The notes under the pieces: model-generated
What the model was told of the DNA's origin: nothing
The model's database searches: none
What the model saw: only the letters and a program-made list of their open reading frames with translations
Program-made: the position numbers and the translations under genes
Part shown: piece by piece, positions 6,427-15,404 of the stretch
Layout: each line of letters begins with the position of its first letter
How positions within the stretch are numbered: position 1 is the stretch's first letter
NCBI GenBank assembly: GCA_964646625.1
Contig: CAZYHC010000008.1
Coordinates: 1-64,000, forward strand
Source: DAOULT01 sp964646625
GTDB taxonomy: Bacteria > Chloroflexota > Anaerolineae > CAZYHC01
DNA: 64,000 bases
Direction of reading: 5' to 3'

Positions 6427-8061
6427 ATGATTACAAAGAGAACGCTTGTATCTTTGCTGTTAACGCTGACCATCGCTGTCGGCCTGATGGTTCCGGCGCT
6501 GCCCGCGGCGCTGGCTCAGGAGGAAGTGACCTTCATTTTCGGGCGCGGCGGCGACTCGGTCCAGCTCGACCCGGCGGTGGTCACCGACGGCGAGTCCTTC
6601 CGCGTGACCAACCAGACCTGCGAGAGCCTTTTGGCCTACGAGGGCGAGACCACCAACGCCATCCCCAGCCTGGCTACCGAGTGGGAGGCCTCGGAGGATG
6701 CCCTGGAGTGGACCTTCACGCTGCGTCAGGGGGTCAAGTTCCACGACGGGACCGACTTCAACGCCGAGGCCGTGATCTTCAATTTCGAGCGCTGGTGGAA
6801 GACCGACCATCCCTACCATTTCGAGGAGCAGGTCTTCGAGTACTGGGATGCCATGTGGGGGGGCTTTGACGATGACTCCATCGTGGCCAACATCGAGAAA
6901 ATCGACGATTACACCGTCAAGTTTACGTTGAAAGAGCCCTTAGCGCCCATCCTGGCCAACATGGCTATGCCCATGTTTAACATCGCCAGCCCGGCGGCTA
7001 TCGAGAAGTACGGCGTAGAGTACGGCACGCCCTCCGGGGGCTGCACGTGCACTGGCCCCTTCAAGTTCGTAGAGTGGGTCGAGGGCGATCACATCACCCT
7101 GGAGCGCTTCGAGGACTACTGGAGTGAGCCGGCCAAGGTGGACAAAGTGGTGATCCGCGTCATCCCCGATAACGCCGCCCGCTACATCGCTCTGAAGGCT
7201 GGCGATATCCACGCTATGGAGCAGGCCAACATCGAGGACATCAAGGCCGCTGAGGAAGACCCTGACCTGTACGTCCTGGCCCGGCCAGCCCTCAACACCG
7301 CCTACCTGGCCTTCAACTACAAGCTCCAGGAGTTCCAGGATCCGAAGGTACGGGAAGCCGTCTTCCACGCCATTAATCGCCAGGCCATCGTCGAGGCCTT
7401 CTACGGGGGCTATGGCGAGGTGGCTACTAACTTCCTGCCGCCCATCGTCTGGGGGCACAACGACGCGGTCGAAGACTGGAGCTACGATCCGGAGCTCTCC
7501 AGGGAGCTCCTGGCGGAGGCAGGCTTCCCCGAGGGCCTCAGCGAGGTGACCTGGGAAGATGGCACCAAAATGCCCCTCAAGTTCTTCTACATGCCGGTGG
7601 TCCGTTTCTACTATCCTGATCCCAAGGAGATCGGCACGGCCATGGCCGCTGATCTGGCTAAGGCTGGCATCAATGCCACGTTGGAGCTGCCCGGTGACTG
7701 GGCCACCTATCTGGACCTGCGGCGCAACGGCGAGCTGCGAGGGCTCTACATGCTTGGCTGGGGCGGCGACAACGGCGACCCCGACAACTTCCTGTGCTAT
7801 TTCTTCTGCAAGCCTGGAAACCAGAGAGAGGGCTATTGGGATAACCCGGAGATCGCCGAGTTGTTCCTAAAAGCGCGTGTCACCACCGACCAGGCCGAGC
7901 GAGAGAAGATGTACAAGCAGGGCGAGGAGATGCTGCACGAGGACAGAGCCCGCCTTTGGGTGGCTCACAACAGGACGCCGCTCCTCTTCCGCAATGCAGT
8001 CAAAGGCTACGTGCCCAACGCGCTCGGCACCGATCTCTATAAGACGGTCAGCATCGAGTAA
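6427..8061 (+). CDS. Family-5 extracellular solute-binding protein (peptide/nickel/oligosaccharide ABC importer)
   Basis: 544 residues. A Sec signal peptide (KRTLVSLLLTLTIAVGLM, cleavage near ALAQEEV) is followed by the SBP_bac_5 fold: LDPAVVTDGESFRVTNQTCE, LEWTFTLRQGVKFHDGTDFN, FTLKEPLAPILANMAMPMF, and the C-terminal GWGGDNGDPDNFL. No lipobox Cys is evident, so it is secreted and probably held at the membrane otherwise. It delivers ligand to the permeases encoded next. GGAGG precedes the ATG. A strong terminator follows, which would set binding protein above permease expression. The ligand cannot be told from sequence. Confidence 0.9.
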   Translation: MITKRTLVSLLLTLTIAVGLMVPALPAALAQEEVTFIFGRGGDSVQLDPAVVTDGESFRVTNQTCESLLAYEGETTNAIPSLATEWEASEDALEWTFTLRQGVKFHDGTDFNAEAVIFNFERWWKTDHPYHFEEQVFEYWDAMWGGFDDDSIVANIEKIDDYTVKFTLKEPLAPILANMAMPMFNIASPAAIEKYGVEYGTPSGGCTCTGPFKFVEWVEGDHITLERFEDYWSEPAKVDKVVIRVIPDNAARYIALKAGDIHAMEQANIEDIKAAEEDPDLYVLARPALNTAYLAFNYKLQEFQDPKVREAVFHAINRQAIVEAFYGGYGEVATNFLPPIVWGHNDAVEDWSYDPELSRELLAEAGFPEGLSEVTWEDGTKMPLKFFYMPVVRFYYPDPKEIGTAMAADLAKAGINATLELPGDWATYLDLRRNGELRGLYMLGWGGDNGDPDNFLCYFFCKPGNQREGYWDNPEIAELFLKARVTTDQAEREKMYKQGEEMLHEDRARLWVAHNRTPLLFRNAVKGYVPNALGTDLYKTVSIE

Positions 8062-8075
8062 GAATAGCCATTGGC

Positions 8076-8117
8076 GCCAGGCCCCGGCCCTGAGCCGGGG
8101 CCTGGCTTCCTATTTTT
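8076..8117 (+). terminator. Intrinsic terminator between binding-protein and permease genes
   Basis: A perfect 13-bp GC-rich stem (arms 8076-8088 and 8094-8106, 5-nt loop) followed by TTCCTATTTTT. It lies 15 nt after the solute-binding protein stop, so permease expression depends on read-through. Confidence 0.85.
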
Positions 8118-8135
8118 AAACCCGGAGTATTCCTC

Positions 8136-9140
8136 TTGACCAGATATATTGTACGCCGTATATTATCGATGATCCCCGTTCTCCTGGGGGCTTCCCTTTT
8201 GGTGTTCTTGTTCGTTCATCTCATCCCTGGCGACCCGGCAGTGACCATGCTGGGCGAGCGTGCCTCCCAGGAGAACGTAGCGCGTATCAGGCATGATCTG
8301 GGCCTGGACAGGCCCCTTTATGAACAGTACTTCATTTTTCTGGGTCGTATCTTGCGTGGCGATCTGGGGCGTTCCATCCACCGCAACAATCCCATCTCAG
8401 AGGAGCTACAGCGACGTTTCCCGGCCACCATCGAGTTGGCTATCGCAGCCATCCTGATCGCCACCCTCGTCGGCATACCGGCGGGGATCATCTCCGCCGT
8501 CAGACGCAATTCGATCTTCGATATCGTCAGTATGTTCGCTGCTCTGACGGGTGTCTCTATGCCCATCTTCTGGCTGGGCTTGATGCTGCTCTGGTTCTTC
8601 GCCGTGGTGCTGCCCTGGTTCCCCACTGGCACCCGCCTTGACGTAGGCATCGAACTCAAAACCGTCACCAACTTATACTTATTAGACAGTATCATCACCG
8701 GTAATCCTGAAGCCCTGATAAACGTCCTCAAGCACCTGGTTTTGCCCGGTCTGGCCCTGGGCACCATTCCCATGGCTATCATCGCCCGCATGACCCGTTC
8801 CAGCATGTTGGAGGTGCTACAGCAGGACTACATCCGCACCGCTGAGGCCAAAGGGTTAACCGAGGTGACGATCATCTCCCGCCACGCCATAAAGAACGCT
8901 TTCATGCCCGTCATCACCACCATCGGTTTGCAGGTAGGGAACCTCCTGGCCGGAGCCATCATGACCGAGACCATCTTCTCCTGGCCCGGCATCGGGAAAT
9001 GGATGTTTGATTCCATCATCGCCAGGGATTACCCTATTGTGCAGGGGATCGCCCTTCTGATCACGGTGGTCTTCGTCTTCATCAATCTATTCGTGGATCT
9101 TTCCTATTCTTTCTTAGATCCGCGTATCAGGTACGAGTGA
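8136..9140 (+). CDS. ABC transporter permease, DppB/OppB type
   Basis: 334 residues starting at TTG (8136), with the family start RYIVRRILSMIPVLLGASLL. Six transmembrane stretches; the EAA loop is EAKGLTEVTIISRHAIKNA and the C-terminus ends FLDPRIRYE as is typical for DppB. It pairs with the DppC-type permease immediately after. No ATPase gene accompanies the pair in this window, so it must share ATPases encoded elsewhere. Confidence 0.92.
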   Translation: MTRYIVRRILSMIPVLLGASLLVFLFVHLIPGDPAVTMLGERASQENVARIRHDLGLDRPLYEQYFIFLGRILRGDLGRSIHRNNPISEELQRRFPATIELAIAAILIATLVGIPAGIISAVRRNSIFDIVSMFAALTGVSMPIFWLGLMLLWFFAVVLPWFPTGTRLDVGIELKTVTNLYLLDSIITGNPEALINVLKHLVLPGLALGTIPMAIIARMTRSSMLEVLQQDYIRTAEAKGLTEVTIISRHAIKNAFMPVITTIGLQVGNLLAGAIMTETIFSWPGIGKWMFDSIIARDYPIVQGIALLITVVFVFINLFVDLSYSFLDPRIRYE

Positions 9141-9143
9141 TTT

Positions 9144-10046
9144 ATGACTGCTATTACCGAAGACAGCCGAGACCTTAGAATTCCGCTTAGAAAGCAGCGC
9201 ACCTTCTGGGGCGATGCCTGGCGCCGCTTGAGGGCCCACAATCCAGCCAGGCTCGGCATGTTGATCATTGTCTCCCTGATTCTGGTGGCTGTTTTAGCGC
9301 CGGTGGTCGTGCCTTACGATCCGAAGCTGGATTCCAATCTTGCGCTCAGACTCAAGTCCCCTTCTGGCGAGCATCCTTTCGGCACCGACAGCCTGGGACG
9401 TGACGTGCTGATCCGCGTTGCCCACGGGGCACGCATCTCCTTGAGGGTTGGCCTGTTAGCCGTGGGTATAGCCCTGCTGGTGGGCACCCCTCTGGGTCTT
9501 ATCGCCGGCTTCCTGGGAGGGTGGGTGGACAACGTTTCCATGCGTCTCATGGACATCGTGCTGGCCTTCCCGGGTATGCTCCTGGCCATCGCCATCGTGG
9601 CCATGCGCGGCCCAGGTCTGAACAACACTATGATCGCCATCGGCATCGTCTACATCCCTCCTTTTGCCCGGCTGACCAGATCTATGGTCCTCTCCCTCAA
9701 GGAGCAAGAATACGTCACCGCAGCCAGATGCGTTGGGGTCAGGGATATGCGTCTCATCTTCAGGCATGTCCTGCCCAACAGTCTTGCCCCCGTCATCGTA
9801 CAGGGTACGCTGAGCCTGGCCAACGCCATCCTGGACGCGGCCGGATTGGGCTTCCTCGGTCTTGGTGCGCAGCCTCCGCACCCGGAGTGGGGGGCCATGC
9901 TCTCTGATAGCTATAAATACCTGACCACGGGGGCCTGGTGGGTGTTGCTCTTCCCCGGCCTGGCCATCATGCTCTCGGTGCTGGGATTCAACCTCTTCGG
10001 CGATGGCCTGCGGGACGCGCTGGACCCGCGCTTGCGGACAGACTAA
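9144..10046 (+). CDS. ABC transporter permease, DppC/OppC type
   Basis: 300 residues with the N-terminal cytoplasmic segment and first helix typical of DppC, then the family signature HPFGTDSLGRDVLIRVAHGA. The EAA loop is AARCVGVRDMRLIFRHVLPN and the C-terminus ends GDGLRDALDPRLR. It starts 3 nt after the DppB-type gene stop and is clearly co-translated with it. Confidence 0.92.
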   Translation: MTAITEDSRDLRIPLRKQRTFWGDAWRRLRAHNPARLGMLIIVSLILVAVLAPVVVPYDPKLDSNLALRLKSPSGEHPFGTDSLGRDVLIRVAHGARISLRVGLLAVGIALLVGTPLGLIAGFLGGWVDNVSMRLMDIVLAFPGMLLAIAIVAMRGPGLNNTMIAIGIVYIPPFARLTRSMVLSLKEQEYVTAARCVGVRDMRLIFRHVLPNSLAPVIVQGTLSLANAILDAAGLGFLGLGAQPPHPEWGAMLSDSYKYLTTGAWWVLLFPGLAIMLSVLGFNLFGDGLRDALDPRLRTD

Positions 10047-10107
10047 ATCGAGAGAATACATCAACGCGGCTGAGGGAGACCATCCTGAACGCAAGAGGTT
10101 ATGAATT

Positions 10108-10872
10108 ATGGAGCTATTGGCAAACAAGGTTGGGTTGGTAACAGGCGCAGCCAGGGGCATTGGCCGCGCCATCGCTGAAGCCTACGCCGAGCAGGGCGCG
10201 CACGTGGCAGTCACAGACATAGTGGCGGATGGGGCCAGGGCCGTCGCCGAGGCCATCAACGCCGCCGGTAGGCCCAGGGCCATCGCCGTGCCCCTGGACG
10301 TCAGCGACCCGGCGAACGTTCGACAGGCGATGGACAAAACCGTGGCCGAATTTGGCCGCCTTGACGTCCTGGTCAACAACGCCGCCATCCTGCGCGCCCA
10401 TTACATCGTGGACTGCCCGCTGGAGGACTGGCAGGCGATCTTCAGAGTTAACATGGAAGGCACCTTCCTGTGCTCGCAGGCCGCCGCCCGGCAGATGATC
10501 GAGCAGGGCGAGGGCGGCTGCATCATCAACATCGCCTCGGCTTCAGCCAGGAAGGCGGACCCCAAACACGCCGCCTACTCCTCCTCCAAAGCGGCCATCA
10601 TCTGCTTCACGCGTATCCTGGCCCTGGAACTGGGAGAATACGGCATCCGGGCCAACGCCATCCTGCCCGGCGCCACGGAAACCGAGATGTTGCAGGGCGT
10701 GTTTGAAGAAGTGCCGGGCATAAGGGAGGTGCTGATAGGAAGGACCGTGTTGGGCAAGCTGGGCGCCCCGCGCGACCAGGCCAACGCCGCGGTTTTCCTG
10801 GCCTCCGACCTGGCGAGCCACATCACCGGCGAACACCTGATAGTCTCCGGCGGCGAGTTCATGAACGCATAA
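10108..10872 (+). CDS. Short-chain dehydrogenase/reductase (SDR)
   Basis: 254 residues of a classical SDR. The NAD(P)-binding motif is TGAARGIGRA (about residues 12-21), the NNAAI motif follows, and the catalytic triad is S in NIASASARK plus YxxxK in YSSSKAAI. An Asp (VTDIV) at the end of the second strand suggests NAD preference. It closes the E1/ABC operon, 61 nt after the DppC-type gene. It may oxidise the compound that is imported or its alcohol precursor; the substrate is unknown. Confidence 0.9.
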   Translation: MELLANKVGLVTGAARGIGRAIAEAYAEQGAHVAVTDIVADGARAVAEAINAAGRPRAIAVPLDVSDPANVRQAMDKTVAEFGRLDVLVNNAAILRAHYIVDCPLEDWQAIFRVNMEGTFLCSQAAARQMIEQGEGGCIINIASASARKADPKHAAYSSSKAAIICFTRILALELGEYGIRANAILPGATETEMLQGVFEEVPGIREVLIGRTVLGKLGAPRDQANAAVFLASDLASHITGEHLIVSGGEFMNA

Positions 10873-10882
10873 GAGTATTCTT

Positions 10883-10952
10883 AGCCACAGAGAACACAGA
10901 GTTCACAGAGGAAACAACCTCTTTCTCTGAGTCCTCTGTGCCCTCTGTGGCT
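10883..10952. repeat. 70-bp imperfect palindromic repeat, copy 1 (CACAGAG family)
   Basis: The sequence opens AGCCACAGAGAACACAGAG and closes with its imperfect reverse complement (CCCTCTGTGGCT). A copy of the same length and nearly the same sequence lies at 47128-47197. Here it separates the convergent SDR and E2 genes and could serve as a bidirectional terminator. Confidence 0.8.
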
Positions 10953-10957
10953 CGAAT

Positions 10958-12163
10958 CTAATCGACATCTTCCACTTCCACCATCAGCAAGTACGGTTTC
11001 TCGATCAGCTCCCTGATCCTTTGCAGAAAGCGGGCGGCCGGTGCGCCATCGACCAGGCGGTGATCGAAGGTCAGGCTGAGAACCAGGCGATGACGCAGGC
11101 ACAGCTCGCCCTTATAGGCCATTGGCCTCTGCTCTATACGTCCTACGCCCAGAACGGCCATCTCTGGCGGATTAATGATGGGGGTAAAGGCGTCAACGCC
11201 GAAGGCGCCCAGATTGGTGATGGTGAAAGTCCCGCCGCCGAGCTCGTCCGGCATGATCTGGCCCTCGATGGCTCTCTGGGCTTTATCTCCCAGCTCGCGG
11301 CCTATCTGGGGGATCGACTTCCTGTCCGCCTCACGCACCACTGGCACCATCAGCCCCCGCTCGGTATCCACTGCCAGGCCGACGTGTACCTCGGGCAGCA
11401 GGCAAATCGAGTCTCCTTCTTGACGGGCGTTCATGTATGGGAACTCTCGCAAAGCCCTGGCCACGATTTTTACCAGGATAGCGTTATAGGAGAGGCGAAA
11501 GCCGAGCTGCTCGCCAAGGCTCTCGTTGAGTTGGGTCCGCATATTGACCAACTCCGTAGCGTCAACCTCGGACGTTATGGTCACGGAAGCGGTCTGCTGC
11601 GCGCTGGCCAGCATCCGCTCGGCGATAAGCGCCCGCACTCCGCCGATGGGGACCATCTGGGCCTCGGTGGAGACGCGTATCTTTGCGGCCACCGTCCTGG
11701 CCTCAGCAAAGGCCTCCACGTCGGCCACGGTGATGCGTCCCTTCTCGCCTGTGCCCTGCACCTGGTTGATTTCCACTTTCAGCTCGCGCGCTCTGCGCTT
11801 GGCCGCAGGCGAAGCCAGTACGCGGCCGGTGGGTCGGGCAGGCTGCTCGGCCGCTGGCGTTTGGGAGACGGATGGCTGGACTCTGCCAGCTTCCGGCAAG
11901 GGTTGGGCGACCATAGGCATCTCTTCGCCCGCCCTCAAGAGGTAGCCGACCAGCCCCGTCACCGGGATGGTTGCGCCCGCTTCAACCACGATGCGCAGCG
12001 TACCATCTGCCGGCGCTTCCGCCTCAAGGCGCGCCTTATCCGTCTCCAGCTCGAAGAGCGGCTGCCCCTTGCTGACCTGCTCTCCATCCCTCACCAGCCA
12101 TCTGGTTAGCAGCCCTTCGGTCATCGTCAAGCCCAACTTGGGCATGGTCACCTCGATCGCCAT
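10958..12163 (-). CDS. Dihydrolipoamide acyltransferase (E2) of a 2-oxo acid dehydrogenase complex
   Basis: 401 residues. The lipoyl domain has its lysine in FELETDKARLEAEAP (K43). A linker of about 30 residues rich in Pro/Ala/Gln leads to the peripheral-subunit-binding domain (RVLASPAAKRRARELKVEIN, about 114-152), then the catalytic acyltransferase domain with DHRLVDGA (His368, Asp372). It takes acyl groups from E1 and transfers them to CoA. ATG at 12163 with GGAGAAAGG upstream is chosen over TTG at 12184. It is convergent with the E1-containing operon, so the complex is made from two transcription units. A structured leader precedes it. Confidence 0.93.
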   Translation of the reverse strand: MAIEVTMPKLGLTMTEGLLTRWLVRDGEQVSKGQPLFELETDKARLEAEAPADGTLRIVVEAGATIPVTGLVGYLLRAGEEMPMVAQPLPEAGRVQPSVSQTPAAEQPARPTGRVLASPAAKRRARELKVEINQVQGTGEKGRITVADVEAFAEARTVAAKIRVSTEAQMVPIGGVRALIAERMLASAQQTASVTITSEVDATELVNMRTQLNESLGEQLGFRLSYNAILVKIVARALREFPYMNARQEGDSICLLPEVHVGLAVDTERGLMVPVVREADRKSIPQIGRELGDKAQRAIEGQIMPDELGGGTFTITNLGAFGVDAFTPIINPPEMAVLGVGRIEQRPMAYKGELCLRHRLVLSLTFDHRLVDGAPAARFLQRIRELIEKPYLLMVEVEDVD

Positions 12164-12224
12164 TTTTCCAAACCTTTCTCCCAATCTGTCCCTGCACTAA
12201 ACCTGGTGGGCAGGAGCTTCCAGA

Positions 12225-12385
12225 AGAAACAAAATGCCCGCCGGGGGCTCCGATTTGCCTCCGGCGGGCTTCTATGCCGTACTTCCCATCGCCGCCGGGG
12301 TGTTAGCACCACCCTGGCCGCCGTCTCAGGCTCTTCTCCAGCCACGAAGCTCAGCCGTGATAAAGTGCCTTCGGATTCTGTTATA
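12225..12385 (-). promoter_or_regulatory. Structured leader RNA with terminator upstream of E2 (candidate riboswitch)
   Basis: On the minus strand a possible -10 box (TATAAC, 12380-12385) is followed by about 100 nt rich in GC complementarity (12270-12370), then an intrinsic terminator (arms 12236-12244 and 12261-12269 followed by ATTTTGTTTCTT), then 60 nt to the E2 ribosome site. This is the layout of a transcriptional riboswitch. Short stretches recall known aptamers (GGTGCTAA as in S-box, GGCTGAG as in TPP, AGGGTGGT as in T-box), but none fits as a whole. The hairpin might simply end the upstream cluster. Confidence 0.45.
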
Positions 12386-12420
12386 CCCTGGTAAGGCCAG
12401 TTTAAAGTATGCGCCGGATT

Positions 12421-15345
12421 TCAGGTAGCCTGAGACATCTGCTCGGCCAGCGCCTTTTCCGGCTCCTCCACGGCCGGTTCTTCCACCCGCTCCAGTCTCA
12501 CGGCACAGGTCCCCAGTTCCGGGAACTCTTTGCCTGGCTCAGAGACGCGCCCCAGGAGGCGATTGACCGCTTTGTCAGGGTAATGGAAGGTGGTGAAAAC
12601 CTGGCCCGGCTGCGACCGGTCGCTCACTTTAGCCCTGATTGTCAGCTCGCCCCGCCTGGAGGCGACTTTCACCACATCCCCCTCGGTCACCCCCAGTTTT
12701 TCCGCATCTTGAGGGTTGATCTCCAGCAAACATTCAGGACTGATGCCCACCAGCGAGTTGGAACACAGGCTCATCTTGCCCACGTGGTGGTGGAAGAGAA
12801 TGCTCCCAACGTTCAGATAGTAAGGATATTCTTCGTCGGGCTGGTCGTCGAGGGCTTTATACTCGACGGGCACGAACCTGCCTTTGCCCCTGTCAAAACC
12901 GTCCCGATAAAGGACAGGCGTGCCCGGATGATCCGGGGCAGGACAGGGCCACTGGATCCCCCCTTGCTCCAGGTGCTCGTAGGTGATGCCCCCGTAGATG
13001 GGTACCAGCCTGTTGATCTCGCTCATCACCTCAGAGGGATCATTGTAGGAGAAGGAGACCGCTTTCTCCTCTCCCTGCATTTTTTCTGCCAGTTCGCAGA
13101 TAATACCCCAATCTGGTTTGGCCTCCTCGATGGGCTCCATCACTTTGCGCACCCGTTGTACGCGACGTTCGGCGTTGGTGAAAGTGCCCTCTTTCTCGGC
13201 GAAGCTCACGCCGGCCAGCACCACGTCGGCCAGTTGAGCCGTCTCGGTGAGGAAGAAGTCCTGCACCACCAGGAAATCCAACGCTTCCAGGCACTCTTTC
13301 ACGTAATCGGGGTCGGGAGCGAGGAGCAGGGGGTTCTGGCCGATGACGTAAAGGGCCTTGATCTTCCCCTCGTGGGCGGCCTTCAACATCTCCAGCAAGG
13401 TAAGACCCGCTTTTTCCGGCAGGGTTTCCACTCCCCATGCGGTTTCAAACCTGTGGCGGGCGGCCTCATCGTCAAGGCGCTGAAACCCTGGCAGATGGTC
13501 CGGCAGAGCGCCCATGTCGCAGGCTCCCTGTACGTTGTTCTGGCCGGCCAGAGGATAAAGGCCCCCTCCCTCCCGGCCCAGACAGCCGGTCAGCAGGGCC
13601 AGATTAGCCAGAGCCTGCACCCCGTCCAAAGCGTTGGAGTGGTGGGTGAGGCCTGAGCCGTAGATGATACAAAGGCCATCGGTCTCCCCCTGGGAGCCCA
13701 CTTCGTACACCAGGCTGTCGAAGACGGCCGGCACGCGATACTCAGGATCGCGTCCAGCGGTAGCCAGGAGCCGGGCCGCAGCGACGATATCTTCCTGCGG
13801 CACGCCGGCGATCTCGGATACCCGTTCCGGGGTATATTGACCCAGGGAGGCAGCCAGGGCCTCGAATTGTTCACACCGCTCCTCGACAAAGGAGCGATCC
13901 CATAACTCCTGCTCGATCATGACCTGCATAATGCCGTTGACGAGAGCCACCTCGGTGCCCGGTTTGTTAGGCAGCCAGAAGTGGGCGAAGCGACGTAGTT
14001 CGATCTCGCGGGGATTAGCCACGACGAGTTTGGCCCCCTTCCGCACCGCCCATTTGATGCGCAGGGCCGCGATGGGATGGGTCTGGGTGATGTCCGAGCC
14101 GACCACAAAGATGCAACCGGCTTTCTCGAGGTCGGCCATGGGGTTGGTCATGGCTGCTGAGCCAAAGGCCGCAGTCAGCCCCTTCAGGGTCGCTTTGTGG
14201 CCCGGTTCTCCGCCGTCGTCGAGGTTGTTGGTGCCGATAACGGCGCGGGCCAGTTTTTGGGTCAGGTAGTTTTCCTCGTTGGTACACTCGGCCGAAGCGA
14301 CGATCCCGATGGCCTCCGGGCCGTGTTTCTTTTTGATCGCCGTCAACCGCCGGGCGACGGTGTCCAGGGCTTCGTCCCAGTTGGCGCTGGTCAGCACACC
14401 CGACCGCCTGACGAACGGCCCTGACAGGCGAGCCTCAGATTGGACGTAATCGAAGCCGAAGTGTCCCTTGACGCACAGGCAGTCCTTGTTAACCTCGTCA
14501 TTCCTTACCGGCATCACGCTGATGATCTGTCCGTCCAGCATTTCAAGCTGGAGGTTGCAGCCACAACTACAGTAGGAGCAAATGGTCGATGCCGTATGGT
14601 CGGGATAGCCCACATATTTGTTGACTCGCTTCATGAGCGCCCCGACGGGACAGACCAACACGCACTGGCCGCAGAACTGGCAGCCGGTGTCCTCCATGTT
14701 ATCCCCGAAGATGGTATCGACCACCATGTGATCGCCCCGCCGGGTGAAGGACAAAACTCCCACCCCGCGGATCTCGTCGCAGACCCGCACGCAGCGGCCA
14801 CAGGAGATACACTTGTTCCAATCCCGTTCGATGAAGGGGTTGGTGCGTATGATGGGGAAAACGGTCTCCTCGGCGCTGCGAAAGCGTTGCTGAGGGTAGC
14901 CCACGAAATCGACCACCACTTGCAATTCGCAGCGTCCATTTTTGGCGCAGATAAGGCAGCGGTCGGTGACCACCACGTCGCGTTGGCACACGTTGAAGAG
15001 AAAACAACGCTCATCCCGCGTACAGGTAAAGCAGCGGTCGGGATGTTCGGACATGATCATTTCCAACACCTCACGCCGGGTTTCAACCACGTCTGGAGTG
15101 TTAGTGTACACCACCATCCCTTCTGCGGCCGGCTGGGTGCAGGAAGTAACCAACCCCTTCTTCTTGCGCCACCCTTCGACCTGCACCAGGCACATCCGAC
15201 AACTGGCGTGAGACCTTAATCCATAGCCAGGAATGTGACACAGGTGCGGGATATAAATCCCTGCCTCCAGGGCGGCCTCCAAAATCGTGGTCTCTTCCTG
15301 GGTTTCTATCTCTTTACCATCAATGATGAATTTTACAGTTTTCAA
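12421..15345 (-). CDS. Formate-dehydrogenase-alpha/NuoG-like molybdopterin protein lacking the catalytic Cys/Sec
   Basis: 974 residues. N-terminal [2Fe-2S] ferredoxin domain (C36, C49, C52, C69), a Cys-rich insert (HPDRCFTCTRDERC and beyond, 101-139), two [4Fe-4S] clusters (CISCGRCVRVC from 179; CQFCGQCVLVCP from 222), the Fe4S4 motif of molybdopterin enzymes (CSYCSCGC from 256, plus a distal Cys), the molybdopterin domain, and the C-terminal molydop-binding domain (LLEINPQDAEKLGVTEGDVV). In formate dehydrogenases the metal ligand lies in a DHCARLC/UHSP motif; here the same place reads DDGGEPGHK, so the ligand is Gly382. There is no TGA there. It is probably an electron-transfer partner of the NuoEF-like subunits, or a molybdopterin enzyme of unknown chemistry. 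Confidence 0.85.
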   Translation of the reverse strand: MKTVKFIIDGKEIETQEETTILEAALEAGIYIPHLCHIPGYGLRSHASCRMCLVQVEGWRKKKGLVTSCTQPAAEGMVVYTNTPDVVETRREVLEMIMSEHPDRCFTCTRDERCFLFNVCQRDVVVTDRCLICAKNGRCELQVVVDFVGYPQQRFRSAEETVFPIIRTNPFIERDWNKCISCGRCVRVCDEIRGVGVLSFTRRGDHMVVDTIFGDNMEDTGCQFCGQCVLVCPVGALMKRVNKYVGYPDHTASTICSYCSCGCNLQLEMLDGQIISVMPVRNDEVNKDCLCVKGHFGFDYVQSEARLSGPFVRRSGVLTSANWDEALDTVARRLTAIKKKHGPEAIGIVASAECTNEENYLTQKLARAVIGTNNLDDGGEPGHKATLKGLTAAFGSAAMTNPMADLEKAGCIFVVGSDITQTHPIAALRIKWAVRKGAKLVVANPREIELRRFAHFWLPNKPGTEVALVNGIMQVMIEQELWDRSFVEERCEQFEALAASLGQYTPERVSEIAGVPQEDIVAAARLLATAGRDPEYRVPAVFDSLVYEVGSQGETDGLCIIYGSGLTHHSNALDGVQALANLALLTGCLGREGGGLYPLAGQNNVQGACDMGALPDHLPGFQRLDDEAARHRFETAWGVETLPEKAGLTLLEMLKAAHEGKIKALYVIGQNPLLLAPDPDYVKECLEALDFLVVQDFFLTETAQLADVVLAGVSFAEKEGTFTNAERRVQRVRKVMEPIEEAKPDWGIICELAEKMQGEEKAVSFSYNDPSEVMSEINRLVPIYGGITYEHLEQGGIQWPCPAPDHPGTPVLYRDGFDRGKGRFVPVEYKALDDQPDEEYPYYLNVGSILFHHHVGKMSLCSNSLVGISPECLLEINPQDAEKLGVTEGDVVKVASRRGELTIRAKVSDRSQPGQVFTTFHYPDKAVNRLLGRVSEPGKEFPELGTCAVRLERVEEPAVEEPEKALAEQMSQAT

Positions 15346-15404
15346 CTTTATCCTCCCGCTATGAATGGCTTTATCTGGCGAGCGTTGGCAGATAACACTG
15401 AGGA

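Noticed and set aside
12270..12372. Known riboswitch class (TPP, S-box or T-box) upstream of E2
   Set aside because: Only isolated short motifs match. The TPP ACCC partner, the S-box GGCAACC and closing helix, and the T-box ACCGCG core are missing, so no class is claimed.
14190..14260. Selenocysteine in the formate-dehydrogenase-like subunit
   Set aside because: The active-site region codes DDGGEPGHK with no TGA in frame; the position is Gly.
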